A DNA stretch of 64,000 nt, from the NCBI GenBank assembly GCA_004194705.1, contig SADC01000032.1, positions 186,001 to 250,000 on the forward strand. Reading direction: 5' to 3'. The stretch is from Ditylenchus dipsaci. Its lineage: Eukaryota; Nematoda; Chromadorea; Rhabditida; Anguinidae. The notes beneath the pieces were generated by a model. That model was given only the letters and a program-made list of their open reading frames with translations, was not told where the DNA came from and ran no database searches. Of the stretch, positions 34,080 to 45,437 are shown one piece after another. How positions within the stretch are numbered: position 1 is the stretch's first letter; each line of letters opens with the position of its first letter. Made by a program: the position numbers and the translations under genes.

Positions 34080-34925
34080 GAAGTATAATTTAATGTCATA
34101 TTTAGAATTCCTCTGAAGACAATAAACTTTCAAACAAGTCCATACTTTGAAATTTGAATATTTATTGTCTTGGGAGGTATTCGAAATATGACATTAAAAT
34201 GGGCAAAACTTTTTTTGTCACAGATTCACTTCTTTTTGTCACAGATTCACTTTTTTTGTCACAGATTTGATTTGTCACAGATTCACTTTTTTCTGTCACA
34301 GATTCACTTTTTTTTGTCACAGATTCACTTTTTTCTGTCACAGATTCACTTTTTTTTTGTCACAGATTCACTTTTTTCTGTCACAGATTTCCTCTTTCTG
34401 TCACAGATTTAGCTCAAACCACAGGGGACCAAGCACTTACAAAATTGGTCAAAAAAATTTTCTCTCATAACAGCCTGAAAGTTTTTCTATAACGTTTTTA
34501 TCATGTTTTAAGCATTTTCGCCAAAAATTATTTTTCCGCAAAAATTTTTGCCTTGGGGACCAAGGTAGTCCAAAGTTTTCAGGAGCCTGAAATGGGACCT
34601 TGGTCCCCCAAGGCAAAATTTTTGCGGAAAAATAATTTTTGGCGAAAATGCTTAAAACATGATAGAAACGTTATAGAAAACTTTCAGGCTGTTATGAGAG
34701 AAAATTTTTTTGACCAATTTTGTAAGTGCTTGGTCCCCCTGTGTTTGAGCTAAATCTGTGACAGAAAAGAGGAAATCTGTGACAGAAAAAAGTGAATCTG
34801 TGACAAAAAAAAGTGAATCTGTGACAAATCAAATCTGTGACAAAAAAAAGTGAATCTGTGACAAAAAGAAGTGAATCTGTGACAAAAAAAAGTATTGCCC
34901 CATTAAAATTATACTTCTAAAAAGG
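34080..34925. repeat. Giant palindrome with tandem TGTCACAGATTCACT
   Basis: Nearly perfect arms meet near 34570-34600. The left arm has about eleven copies of a 19-20-bp unit containing GTCACAGATTCACTTTTT (34215-34410), then ACTTACAAAATTGGTC and TTTTCGCCAAAAATTATTTT. The right arm repeats all of this in inverse order, ending with AATCTGTGACA units. A fainter extension to about 34090 (GAAGTATAATTTAATG) matches ATTAAAATTATACTTC at about 34903. The long open frames here are low-complexity artefacts. Confidence 0.9.
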
Positions 34926-35208
34926 GACCATATCGAACTGTCCCCGCGAAATTGAAAATTTGGCTTTTCTAATAATGTTGGCCATGGTCGATTTACTAGT
35001 AAAAGTGTCAGAGATATCTGCCCATGGAAAGTAAAAGCGCCAGATTGAGCACCCTCTAAACTTGAAAAAAGTGCTTGGTCCCCCCTTTGGTCCGAAATTT
35101 CAAAAAATGAATTTCGAAAAATTCACCTTCAAAATCCCGCCTAATTTTCATTTTCATTTCACTATATGGACAAAAGTTTGGAGAATACACTTTGAACAAT
35201 TAGAAAAT

Positions 35209-35399
35209 TTGCACAATCCGCCTTCTTCATTGAAGGCTGGATTTCAGTCTTTATTCACTTCGCTAAACAATACCCCAACAGAAAACTGGACAAGTTCTCA
35301 TTCCTCATGCTTATGCCGATCGCCCATGAAGTGTTTGAAGCAAAGCCACCACCCACAATTTTTATGGCGGTTTCTTCGCCGAAAATTGGTGTCTAAAAA
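35209..35399 (+). CDS. Candidate 3' exon, membrane-like, unknown
   Basis: After a possible acceptor (CAATTAG) a 63-codon frame ends at TAA 35397-35399. It reads AFFIEGWISVFIHFAKQYPN, then a charged step, then FLMLMPIAHEVFEAKPPP: a hydrophobic helix followed by a tidy amphipathic segment, unlike the surrounding repeats. No family is recognised and no upstream partner exon was found between here and the palindrome at 34.9 kb. It could be a decayed gene fragment. Confidence 0.3.
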
Positions 35400-35559
35400 A
35401 TGTTAATTTTTTGAAAAAACACAGCATTTGTTAAAATTCACAACAGGTTGTAGTTTCTCGTAGTGTTCTTGTATTCTTTAGAAAGAGAAACTTATTCTGC
35501 CCCGAATTAGCTTTTAAATGATCATTAAATTTTCACCGAGCAAAATTTTTTTAAAGAAA

Positions 35560-35770
35560 TGTACTGGTTTTCTGAGTACCAAACTTCGGGAGGCCACAGA
35601 TCGGCGTATTTCATAGCTGGCCGGATTCAGTGCTTTCTTACTCAGCACATCGTAGGCTTTCATTTGACCTCAAACACTGAATTTACCATTTTCTGAGGGG
35701 TCGAGGTGGCTTTAATGAAGCTACAACATTACAGAATTTCTCTTTTGAATATTTCGAGGTCAATTTGACG
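35560..35770. repeat. Half copy of the 14.5-kb foldback
   Basis: AAATGTACTGG, GGGAGGCCACAG, GCACATCGTAGGCTTTCATTTG and TTTTCTGAGGGG follow in the same order as the right arm of the element at 14460-15100, without an inverted partner. Confidence 0.65.
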
Positions 35771-36067
35771 AAGATATTTCACTAGCTGTGTGAGTTGTGC
35801 AGTAAAAATTAAAATTTATCTGCAAATATATGAACCCTTGAATTTTGTTCATGGTTAAATTTGCCGAGTTTATTATTGACTGATGATTTCAATTCATCAA
35901 GGTTATTTTGCTGTTGTTGTGTGTTTGAGAGGTCATTGGACGAGTGTTTTGAGAGCAAATGAAACACCTCTTTCAATATTACTAGTGTAATAATAAGTGA
36001 CGCAAAAAATATAGTATCGATATTTTAGGTTGACACATTTTAAGCAAAATTTGTAAAGTTAACTCAC

Positions 36068-36237
36068 CAAAAGCACAGATCCGAGCACAACATAGGCCCA
36101 GGTTGAATGCCTCCACAACACTCTATACCATCTTCTCCACAACACACAAACCTAAAGTTGGCACATAAGGCTTTCTTAACAATCTTGGAAAAGAATGATA
36201 CCAATGAAAAGGAGAAGCTTCGGGACATTGTGTGTGC
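36068..36237 (-). CDS. Candidate Cys-rich exon, unknown
   Basis: The reverse strand has a good acceptor (TATTTAAG) and a consensus donor (TTTTG|GTGAGT) bounding 170 nt. One frame is open throughout and reads SRSFSFSLVSFFSKIVKK, then a dense Cys cluster (ANFRFVCCG, GIECCGG, MLCSDLCF). The N-terminal part would suit a signal peptide if the internal ATG is the start. A second frame is open for about 40 codons. Linking it to the exon at 37.3 kb would need a one-base shift. No family is recognised. Confidence 0.3.
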
Positions 36238-36309
36238 CTTAAATACACATTTATGAAATGCGCCACTTCAAATTTTTGGGTGTTTCATAGAGTTGTGAAA
36301 ATGCTGGAG

Positions 36310-36500
36310 CAGATTGATTTGGAGCATATGCTCGAGCATTTGCGTTTTTTTCGAGCATATTCGAGCATATGCTCGACATATTTTAACCGTTAACTGTGGC
36401 CGTACAGTTAACTGTACAGTTAATGTGGGTTCTATTTCGAGGGTCGACTGTAGGCCGAGCATATGCTCGAAATTCACCACTCTGCTCGAGAATATGCACG
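36310..36500. repeat. GAGCATATGCTCGA palindrome cluster
   Basis: The self-complementary word GAGCATATGCTC and close variants occur five to six times, with a central GTTAACTGT/ACAGTTAAC pair. The right edge ends CCCAACCCTGG, reminiscent of hAT-MITE ends. No left partner is clear. Confidence 0.55.
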
Positions 36501-36689
36501 TTTCCCAACCCTGGTGTTTCAAAAAAAAGTCCCTAAACTTCAAGAGGGCGGCTAAACCATTTTTATATTACTCTTTTTTTTCAAACTTCATGTCATTTTG
36601 TAGACCTGCAAATTTTTTATCGAATGGTATGAAAAGGTTTTATGGCTGAAAAAAAATTATGGATGAATTGACGGAGATTTTAATTTGTT

Positions 36690-37105
36690 GATTTTAAGTT
36701 TAGGCCAAAGATTCCAAAAATCGGGTTAAAAAAAGTGTTGAACACTAGGCGGAAACGAACTTGAGAGGGTGACGTAAAATGGAGAAAAAAACTTATATAT
36801 TTAAACTTATATACAGTAGACTCTCGATTTAATGTATTTCTCAAGTTCGTTCCCACCTTGAGTCCGACACTTTTTACCTCAATTTTGAAGTTTTGGATCA
36901 GCTGTGATTCGGCAGTCTAGTCCGAAATATCGCAAGGATTCCGATTTTACCGATCGTTTTCAAAAACTAAATGATTTTGCTGAATTGACCCGTGACCCTA
37001 AATTTAACGACTGATCGAAAAATTTAAAAGTTGAGACAAAAAAGTGTCGGACCCGAGGTGGGAACGAACTTTTGCAGCGTCATTAAATCGAGGTTCGACT
37101 TTATA
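36690..37105. repeat. CTCGA-type foldback
   Basis: Arms share GTGTCGGACCCGAGGTGGGAACGAACTT and its inverse (in blocks), with ACTCTCGATTTAATG and CATTAAATCGAGG words. Similar GGGAACGAACTTTTGAGG words occur in 40136-40560. Confidence 0.6.
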
Positions 37106-37281
37106 TAGAAACTTAACTGTTTCAAAAATTGGAAATAAGATAGGCATTTTTTGCTGAAAGGTTATTTCAAACGTAGTTAAATTTTTCCGTTTGAACCATT
37201 TTCATAGTTAAAAAAATAAGATGAGTTTTGTCTAACTTTTTGACGTTAACTTTCTCTCATAACTATTTTAATTTCAATTAC

Positions 37282-37532
37282 CTGTTCACAGTGAAGTTTC
37301 TGCACCACTGTCCGAAATTCTTTTCGTCATAAGTTTTAGGCCTTTCTAAATTTTCTTGTTTAGGCACAGTAGCTGGCCAGACCACTAGTGGTTGGGGTGG
37401 TTTCTGGAAGGGTAGAGCTACTATGGAATTAGCCTCTAGATTGGGCAAAAAACTATAAATTAACAGTAATAGTAAAGGCAGGTAATTAAAGTAAGATGAA
37501 AGTGGATGAGACCACTTCAATACACCGACCAT
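37282..37532 (-). CDS. Candidate first exon, secreted protein, unknown
   Basis: On the reverse strand, ATG (37532) opens an 83-codon frame ending at a consensus-like donor (AACAG|GTAATT). Residues about 14-32 are strongly hydrophobic (YLPLLLLLIYSFLP), a probable signal peptide. A Pro-rich stretch (QKPPQPLVVWPATVPK) follows, then FGQWCRNFTVN with one N-glycosylation sequon. No domain is recognised. The next exon could be at 36.1 kb, but phases disagree by one base. Confidence 0.4.
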
Positions 37533-37901
37533 TGCAGCAGTGGTAGCTGAATTATGTGTGTGGTTATAAATACAAAAAAGTGAACTGAATAAAATAATTA
37601 TGTTAGGGTTTGCAACCCCCTATTCTCCAGTCACTCTATCTACCTTCCCCCACATATTGTGTGAACAGAGGGAATAAAGAAGGGGAAAGGCAAATCCGAT
37701 TTATTTGACATATTATTGAAATGTGGGTGTTGACTTTTGAAGAACATATAAAGCAGCAATATAAAAGAACTACTATTTTTAGGCTGACACCACAGTTAAT
37801 GCTTGGAACAATATATTGGGGAAAAAATGTGTGTGAATTGGGGTTGCTTTGATGATAATATAGACACAAACAGAATGCTTCAAGCAAACTTGCGAACGAT
37901 C

Positions 37902-40075
37902 CAGTGATTTCAAAACTCACCCTCATACTCAACCTCAACTCGTAAACTCAACTCATCCTCAACTCAACCTCATCCTCAACTCAAACTAAACTCAACCTCA
38001 ACCTCAACTCAACCTCAACTCAAACTCAACTTTTACTTCATGCTTTACGTTAAATAATTCTTTTCAAATGTCATTGTTCTCATCAAGTCAGTCAAGGACG
38101 CCTGGAAAAAAACGCAATCGGGATGAAGTCTGGAACAACTATCTGGAGGTGCAAGTCATGGGCGAATCAAAGATGAAATGCGTCGAGTGCTCACAGGTAG
38201 ATACTTTTTGATTATGAGTCTGGCCTTTTTACCTGTCTGTTTTTCAATGATCGCAAATCATAAGAAGCCGTGACGAAGCACTGGGAAAAGATGCATCAGG
38301 ACAAGGAACAGCCAGCCGAAAAAAATCGTGTTTCTGCGACTGAGAATGAAAATGAGCCAAAGGAAAAGTAAGGTAATAGTAAAGCCAATAGTAACGGTAA
38401 TAGTAACGGTAATAGTGAACCTTATTAGATAGTTCCGAAAATCTCCAAGTGCTAAGACGTCTCTATTAGAAAAGTGTGGTAAACGTCTTATCTCACTGTC
38501 CAAAACTCGTTGGGCATCGCAGATTGCCGTGACTGGTTGCCATCTTAAAATCGAAAAGGAAGTCATCGAAGTTGCTAAAGCAAAGGACTGGGAGCACCCA
38601 ACAGAATCAGAGGACGTTGTAAGCAACTTTGCGTCTGTGTTTTAGCTACGGAGTTTTGTGTTTCAGTTCCTACAAGAAGTCTATGCTCTCACCAAACTAT
38701 TTGCTGACGTCCTTCTTCGCGTTCAGGCTGAGAAAAGTGTAACGATTTCCAAGATTTGCGGCTATGTGAAAGCAATCTATAGATCCCTAGAAAAGTTCCA
38801 GGTAAATTTTTATTTCATATACGACTGGATAGCTGGGATCTGTCATCTCAGGAAAATTCCAAGACAGAAACAGCCGAAGCATTGAAGAAACTGCTGGACA
38901 AACGTTTCAAAATGGTAATTGACAGTGAGGCATCAAACTTTGAGCCGATCTTCATAGTCGCTACTACACTCGCCCAAACACAGCTGGCTATCTAAGTGAA
39001 ACTAACTTCAGCATTGCAGTATGTGAAATTCAAAACATGGTATTTGATTAAGCAGTTTGTGTGTGGAACTTTTAATCTCTGTCTTAAGGTTCGGTATGAA
39101 AAGTCCCAGCAGCAAGATGTCTGCAAATCAGCAAGAGCTGTGCAGAATGCTACGTTAGATCAAATTCTGGGAGAAGTAGCTGCTGAAAATAAAAAGTTTC
39201 GAAGTCAAAAGGAGGTCTCGCAGTCGAGTGCTAAATCGTGGGTGCGGGATATGTTGAACCGTGTTTTGAATGCATCGTCCTTAGCAATAGATCCTCTGAA
39301 GTGGTGGGTTAATATGTTGGACACGGTATTTTTGATATGAGCTTAAGCACAGTTCAATAACTCTTTCAGGATGCTAAGCAAATCGCAATCCTAGCTTTGG
39401 AGGTGCTTTCTATTCCGGCCACCAGCGCTCCTATCGAACGGGTTTTCTCCCAGGCAGGACTAGCCACAGCTCGACACAGAAACAAATCCTTATTTCATTT
39501 GTTGAATTCACAGTAAGTTGTATACTGTAATATGTTTTTGGGAATGAATAATTCATTCTTACTGTGGTATGGTCTGTTACCTGAAATAAAAAAAGTATGT
39601 CATTTGTTGTTTTGGATATTGTATAAGTCAGCGCAACATCTTGATCACAACCAGAATATCAAAGTCACGAGTTGGACCGACGAGAGAAGCGAAGTAAAAG
39701 TCGAGTCAAATCGACTTGAAGGTTGACTTGCATGCTACAGTCCTTGACTTTGACATCTTTTATGTGGCCGAAGTATAGAATTCCAAAAGCACATAAAATA
39801 GGGTCGTTCATTTTAAAGAAATGTGCATTTAAGGTTAAGTTAAGGTTGAGTTGAGGTTGAGGTTGAGTTTAGGTTGAGTTGAGGATGAGGTTGAGTTTAA
39901 TTTTTTTTAAACTCAACCTCATCCTCAAGCCCAACTCGCAGTTGAGGTTGAGGATGAGGTTGAGTTTAATTTTTTTTCGGTTGAGGTTGAGGATGAGATA
40001 AGGTTTACGGTTGAGTTGAGGATGAGGCTCAGGTTGAGGTGAGGTTGAGGATGAGGGTGAGTTTTGAAATCACTG
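37902..40075 (+). mobile_element. hAT transposon with transposase and 8-bp duplication
   Basis: 2174 bp. Ends CAGTGATTTCAAAACTCACC and its inverse are flanked by identical GAACGATC at 37894-37901 and 40076-40083. About 130 bp at the left end and 240 bp at the right end are tandem CTCAACCTCAACTC/GAGTTGAGGTTGAG words with CATCCTC variants. An inner inverted copy lies at 39900-39930. The interior encodes a hAT transposase on the + strand. Confidence 0.93.
38068..39512 (+). pseudogene. hAT transposase, multi-exon, probably damaged
   Basis: ATG at 38068 opens a BED-type zinc finger: MKCVECSQ supplies the Cys pair (exon ends 38196 at CAG|GTAGAT) and KHWEKMHQ after about 38268 the His pair. Later blocks are KTRWASQIAVTGCHL (about 38500), a linker KAIYRSLEKF (about 38790) and KKLLDKRFK (38890). 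The C-terminal dimerisation region follows: DPLKWW (39290) and VLSIPATSAPIERVFSQAG (39400-39460), then RHRNKSL. Short introns separate the blocks. The junction after the first exon is out of phase by one base and the intervening catalytic region is incompletely readable, so function in this copy is doubtful. It encodes the enzyme for the enclosing element. Confidence 0.8.
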
Positions 40076-40135
40076 GAACGATCACATAATTGAAAAAAGC
40101 GACAGTACTTTTTATGCTGTAAAAAAACTATTTTT

Positions 40136-40560
40136 GCCACGAACCTCGATATAAGGTCATCCTCAAAAGTTCGTTCCCGCTTAAGGTACGACATTTTTTG
40201 ACCTTATTTCGAAGGCTTTTTACAACTATCTTCTGACAGTCTGTTCCCAAATATCGTAAAAATTCCGATTTCGCCGATCGTTTTTCAAAAACTTTAAACA
40301 TTTTTCTTTAAAAAAGCAAAATCTCAATATAATGTCACCCTATTTTTAAAATGAGTGACCTTACATCGAGGTTTGATTTTTTTGAAGGAAAAAGTTTAGG
40401 TTTCTGAAAAATAATCGACAAAGTAGAAATCCTTGCAATTTTCGGGTCGAGACTGATAAAAGAGAATGGGAAAAAAGTCTGTGAAAATTGGGATAAAAAA
40501 AGTGTCGGACCATAAGCGGGAACGAACTTTTGAGGGTATCCTTATATCGAGCTAGACTGT
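40136..40560. repeat. CTCGA-type foldback
   Basis: CCTCGATATAAGGTCATCC and its inverse CCTTATATCGAGCTAGACTGTAT bound the element. Inner arms share AAAAGTTCGTTCCCGCTTA and AAGCGGGAACGAACTTT. Confidence 0.75.
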
Positions 40561-42520
40561 ATTAAATTTTTTTGCGTAAAAGGATTGAAAAGTTTAAATA
40601 AATGGTTTTTTAGACTATTGCCAGAAATACAAATAAACAGCTTGGGGGATCAAGGCATATTTTTTCAGACGCACGAACACATACAGAGTATTGGCTCAGC
40701 AAACAGTGATTTAAGCCAATTAAAAAAATTAAGCTTTCACTACTCCAAATGCAGGATCGATGTATGGGTGTGAAAAGAGCAAGAGTGTCTAGTATCTAAA
40801 CTGTGTGTGTTCATGGATTTATGCACAGACACACACACATCCAGATCCCGCAGCTTTCAAGACCCGTTTTGCAGGGAGAAGAAATAGAAGGAGGAGAAGA
40901 AAACCGTTAAGAAATTTTTTTCCGAATCAAAAGCTGAGAAAGGCAAGAAGAGAAGACCACAGGCAACAAGACATGACCCCAATTCTCTTCAAATTAGTGA
41001 GAGGGAGAAAAGTATTTGTTTCCAAATTAATTGAAATTTATTCTTTTTGACTACAAAAAAGATTAAAGAAGAGCTTAAAAAAACAGAGAGGCAGACGGAA
41101 GTGTTCTCAGCTTTTTGTATAAGCATGTGTAGCTTTGTTTTTTATGATTCATTCGTTATGTTAAAATTAAGATAAAATATAAAAACAAAATTAAGTATGT
41201 GAAAAGTTTCTACAGTCGACTCTGAATGGAAAGGCACTCTTTCAAATTAGTTGGCTCACTGGGTAAAGCATTTTTAATCTTAAATTTTCGAGTTTTAGAC
41301 TAAAATTGGTTTATGACTGGTCATTTTTCTGATTAGCCGGTGATTTGGCGGTGAATTACATCAGCCATTTACCGTCCCCCAACCCTAAATTAGACGATGC
41401 CACCTACAACAAGTTTTATTTTAGTCAGTTGCAAGTAGACAAAAAATCACAGTGACCAAAAGATTTTGAAGATTTTTTTGAAAATTACTTATTTTTTGAC
41501 ATTTTACCCGATAAAACGTATTTATAAAACGCGTTTTTCATAAAATTTTGTCCCTGACAGATATTTAAACATGCACACCATAAGGTGGAAAAGCCAAATT
41601 TGCGGAAAAGTCACCTATTGTTCATTTGGTTGACTATGAAATGCTATGTCTATCCCTCTAATATAGAGGGAATAAAGTAATTGGTCGGCTCTTTCCAACA
41701 TAAAGCACGGTGTGCCTTGGTCCTCTTTGCTGTTTTTTGCGACTTTTCAGGCTTAGGCAAGGGTTCAGCAGCGTACGTTAGGACGGACTCAAAGATGTTT
41801 CTCTAGCTAAAAATTATTTGAGCGCATCTTAAGATACACTTGCTTACTCTCAAAAAGACCCTACTCTACAATAGGAAGACTTTTTTTGATTTTATGCCTA
41901 GGACCTACTTAAAAATATTTCTTTTTCTGTAGTTCGAAAATTATATAGAGTATTGAGTTCTTATGGAGTTTCGACTGTATTCCTTGTCTGAGTATAGTAG
42001 GTTCCATAAATAGAAATATTCATACAACACGGTATTGTCAATACCTAATAGTTACCTAATAAACCTACCTAATAATGAAATTTATCAAAAGTTTGAAAAA
42101 AGAAAAAGTTGGAGTGTTAATCATCTTAAAGTTTCCCTCCTTCTTTTTCTAGTCAATTGAAGGAGAAAAGGAAATGATGATTAACAAGTAGAGAATACTG
42201 GCAAAGCATACCCCCAGCCAACCCGTTTGTTGTTCGCCGAGAAGGGGTAGGTGGGGGTTTAACTTCCAACACCTAGTTGAACCAACGGCCTTAACTTTTT
42301 TTGTTGTCTCCTGGATGATGATGGCCTAGGGCGCCCTTGAAAGTCATTGTCTGTAGTATTGATGACGAATTGGAATGTGCAACAATCACAACTCCCAAAA
42401 TACAAATGTGAGCACAAACACTTCTAAAAAAACTGTGAGCGTTGTTTACAGGGCAAATAAGCTTATCGATAAGCCAAAAAGTTTTAGAGCTAACTAATAT
42501 TTACCGCATACAGTAGCCTC
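40561..42520. other. Intergenic interval, no gene seen
   Basis: AT-rich sequence. 40840-41050 has an Arg/Lys-rich open frame without splice context, rejected as a gene. 41750-41850 is a degenerate copy of the GGCAAGGGTTCAGCAGCGTA-type foldback. Confidence 0.5.
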
Positions 42521-42524
42521 TCGG

Positions 42525-42597
42525 TACAGTAGACTCTAAATATAACAGACCCCTGAGGCTGGTCCCTAAGGGTCCGTTGTGTCGAGATATGACTGTG
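42525..42597. repeat. Short CTCGA-type MITE
   Basis: TACAGTAGACTCTAAATATAAC opens and TCGAGATATGACTGTGA closes a 73-bp element containing GACCCCTGAGGC/GGTCCGTTG. Confidence 0.6.
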
Positions 42598-42867
42598 AAT
42601 CCAAAAAAACTTGAAACGAAATTCAAAAATTTCAAGGTGTGGTTTAAGTCGGCGTGATTCGACAAATGTTTCAAATTTCAGACGGGAGTCGAGTTACGAT
42701 TTAAGATACGGCCTGGAAACTGGGTTTTTCGTATGTCGAATCGTAATTTTACTTTGATTTAATTTATCTTTAGATAAACCAGTTAAATTGAACCTGAGCA
42801 TCCTAACCCCATCCCGGGCCCGCCCACTCACTTGAACCTGAGCCAAATTTTCAAGAAAAAGCAATTG

Positions 42868-43110
42868 GCTTGCCACGCAAGCCATTTGGATTTGAAAGCT
42901 ATTTATTTTGGCTTCTTTGACCAGTTCTAGGAGTAATTATATTTTTGACGCCAGAGTCGGAATCAGCCACCCAAATTACTTCTAGAACTGGTCAAACAAG
43001 ACAAATAAATAGCATTTCACCACCTGAGATCGAACCTGCAACACCATTTCGGGCCAAAAGACGCAGACGCTTACGCACTGTGCCACAGAAGCCACTTTTT
43101 TCAAATGGCT
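42868..43110. repeat. tRNA-like foldback, relative of 21.6 kb
   Basis: On the reverse strand: GTGGCACAGTGCGTAAGCG, then GGTTCGATCTC, then inverted arms sharing TTTGACCAGTTCTAG and CTAGAACTGGTCAAA. A- and B-box-like spacing suggests a Pol III SINE origin. Confidence 0.5.
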
Positions 43111-43118
43111 TAGAATAA

Positions 43119-43546
43119 GAAATGTACAGGGTGGCGCAAGAAATTCGGCCGATTTCAAGCGGCCATAACTTTTTTTCCAGATCGAATTTCAAAATTCTGT
43201 AAACGCCATTCGATTCAGGAAAAATATACATTTTGTTTTTTGCGTCTAACTCGAAAAAAAATTTCAACATTTTTTCACTTTTTTACCTTGCTCCCCCTTT
43301 GGTATAAATTATGGAAATTGAGTGTTGTGATCATTATCAATTCATAAAAAAGCACCGTTTTTATACCAAAAGGGGGACCAAGGTAAAAAAGTGAAAAATG
43401 TTGGAATTTTTTTTTCGAGTTAGACGCAAAAAACAAAATGTATATTTTTTCTGAATCGAATGGCGTTTACAGAATTTTGAAATTCGATCTGGAAAAAATT
43501 TATGGCCGCTTGAAATCGGCCGAATTTTTCGCGCCACCCTGTATTA
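43119..43546. repeat. Near-perfect foldback MITE, ACAGGGTGGCGC ends
   Basis: Arms of about 190 bp: TACAGGGTGGCGCAAGAAAT opens, GCGCCACCCTGTA closes, and everything between mirrors around about 43335. The open frames inside are mirror copies of one another and are not genes. Confidence 0.85.
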
Positions 43547-43879
43547 TTTCAAATGACCTCCCCCTCATTAAATTTCAAAATAAAGGGCCGTTAAATCGTG
43601 TGCCCGCGGATCTTTTCGGCAAAACTTTTTATTTGCAAAGCGATCGGCAAAATCGAAATCCTTACGATATCTCGGACTGGATTGCCCAAACACAACTCGC
43701 AAACCAATTAAAAAATCAGGGTAAAGAAAGTGTCGGACTCTAGGCGGGGGTTTACTGAATGGGGGATCGGCTGTATTGATTCTGGCTGAAATATGTGGGA
43801 GTTTTTTGTTGGTATTGCGATATTTTTCAAATTTAGCTGCAAGGCGAATTTTAAACTTATTTATTTTTTTAACTTTTCG

Positions 43880-43985
43880 TACAGCAGTCAAACCTCGATA
43901 CAACTAATTCCCTGTGGGATGCAAAAATGTTCTTCGTAGAATTTGTTATACCGAAGGCTCTTTATATCGAGGTATTTTAACTAGA
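43880..43985. repeat. CTCGA-type MITE, degenerate
   Basis: CAGTCAAACCTCGATACAAC opens the copy. TTATATCGAGGTATTTTAACTAGAG closes it imperfectly. Confidence 0.55.
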
Positions 43986-44518
43986 GTTGGGATATTGTCC
44001 GGACATTATCCTTTAAAGTATTTACTCGAATATTCTCTCGGAGAAAACTTTTTTCCGGACAAAATCCCGAATAAAACTGTATTGACTAAGTATTTTTTAG
44101 TAATTGTCTCGAAAAGAGCTATTACTATTTTGTAGAGGAAAAGTTCTCCTAAGCATATTGGGGGCGCTGGCCGAAGTATGCAAAATTTATTTATTTCCAG
44201 TCTTAAGTTAGGTTAAAACAAACTCAAACATTGTTTTCTTACATTTCTTGTGTTTCGAAAAACATGTTTGAGCTCGTTTTAACTAAAAATATTAAAAGAA
44301 GCTCAATTGCTACCTACCTAATATTTGTTACCCAGTCATAATTTGGTTGTTTGCCAAACTATTGAATTGCTGTAATTTTCAACATTTAGCATATTTCCTT
44401 ACAAAAAGTATTATTGCTAAAACCGGTTTTTTCACCCTTTCATTAATACCCCACAAAGGAAGTAGTATATTTGAGTAAACAAATAAAAGTTCATTATTCA
44501 TCACTATCTAAAAAGTTG

Positions 44519-45407
44519 CCGTATTTCTTCTAATAAGCACCCCCCCCCTCCTTTTAAGTGGTCTGAAATTTCGGTGCGTTAACCTTTGCGCGCTTTTAAA
44601 AAGCAAAAAGTGATGTTTTGGAAAAAAAATTCCTTGGTCCACGCGGTTATTTTTGAAACGTCAATAAGTAACATTCAAAACAACAGGGGGCAAAGCCATT
44701 TTTATCAAAAAAAAAAATCAATCGTTGGCTTTGCGCGCTTTTTTCAATTTGCATAAAACCGCGTAAACGTCTTTTACCGAAATTTTTGTTTTTATTTACT
44801 GTTTGAGCTCTGTAAAAAGGGGGATTTCATTAATCTAACGGCACGGCGACAATTCCGCGAGAGACAATTCCGCGACGGATAGTTTCGCCACGGATAATTC
44901 CGCGGAATTTCAATTTTTGGCGTTCCTGTTGAGAAAAACCAAATTCTGACACCAGATTCGTGATCAGAATGGTCGACTGCATACCAAGGTGCGTTTAAAT
45001 CTAAAACTCGTGGTCAAATTTAAAACACCGATTTTTTTTCAATAGTTTTTTTGTCTGGAGTGGAATCTGAAATTGGACAATACGTATAAATTTGAAGAAG
45101 CTGAATATGGAATCCACCATGCTGAACACGAATCCGGTGTCAGAATTTGGTTTTTCTCAACACGAACGTCAAAAATTGAAATTCCGCGGAATTATCCGTC
45201 GCGGAATTATCTGTCGCGGAATTATCCGTCGCGGAATTGTCTCTCGCGGAATTGTCTCCCGCGGAATTGTCGGCGTGCCAATCTAACAGGCACTTTTTAC
45301 ACATCTCAAACAATGAATGAAAACAAAAGTTTCAGACCACTTGAGACTTGAAAAAATTGCATGGCTCTAATAAGCGCCCCAGGGGTCTTATTACAGGAAT
45401 TACGGTA
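44519..45407. repeat. TACCGTATT-type foldback with nested CGCGGAATT element
   Basis: Outer ends CCGTATTTCTTCTAATAAG and CTTATTACAGGAATTACGG. Nested at 44838-45287 is a second foldback whose ends carry four to six tandem CGCGGAATTATCCGT/GACAATTCCG units in inverted order (GGCACGGCGACAATTCCGCG and its inverse). The whole lies just upstream of the GPCR. Confidence 0.75.
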
Positions 45408-45437
45408 ATCTTATTGTAAAGTGTACTCTTACTGGGA

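Noticed and set aside
34170..34470. Long frames rich in CHRFTFF / SQIHFF repeats
   Set aside because: They are translations of the tandem GTCACAGATTCACT units in a palindrome, with mirror copies on the other arm.
37910..38035. CTCAACCTCA arrays as possible telomeric or CRISPR-like repeats
   Set aside because: They are bounded by hAT termini with an 8-bp target duplication, are degenerate, and have no unique spacers.
40805..41050. Arg/Lys-rich open frame
   Set aside because: Purine-rich low-complexity translation without start context, splice sites or recognisable motif.
43190..43745. Two similar open frames with MYIFSESNGVYRILKFDLEK-like text on opposite strands
   Set aside because: They are the two arms of one near-perfect foldback read in opposite directions, not a gene pair.
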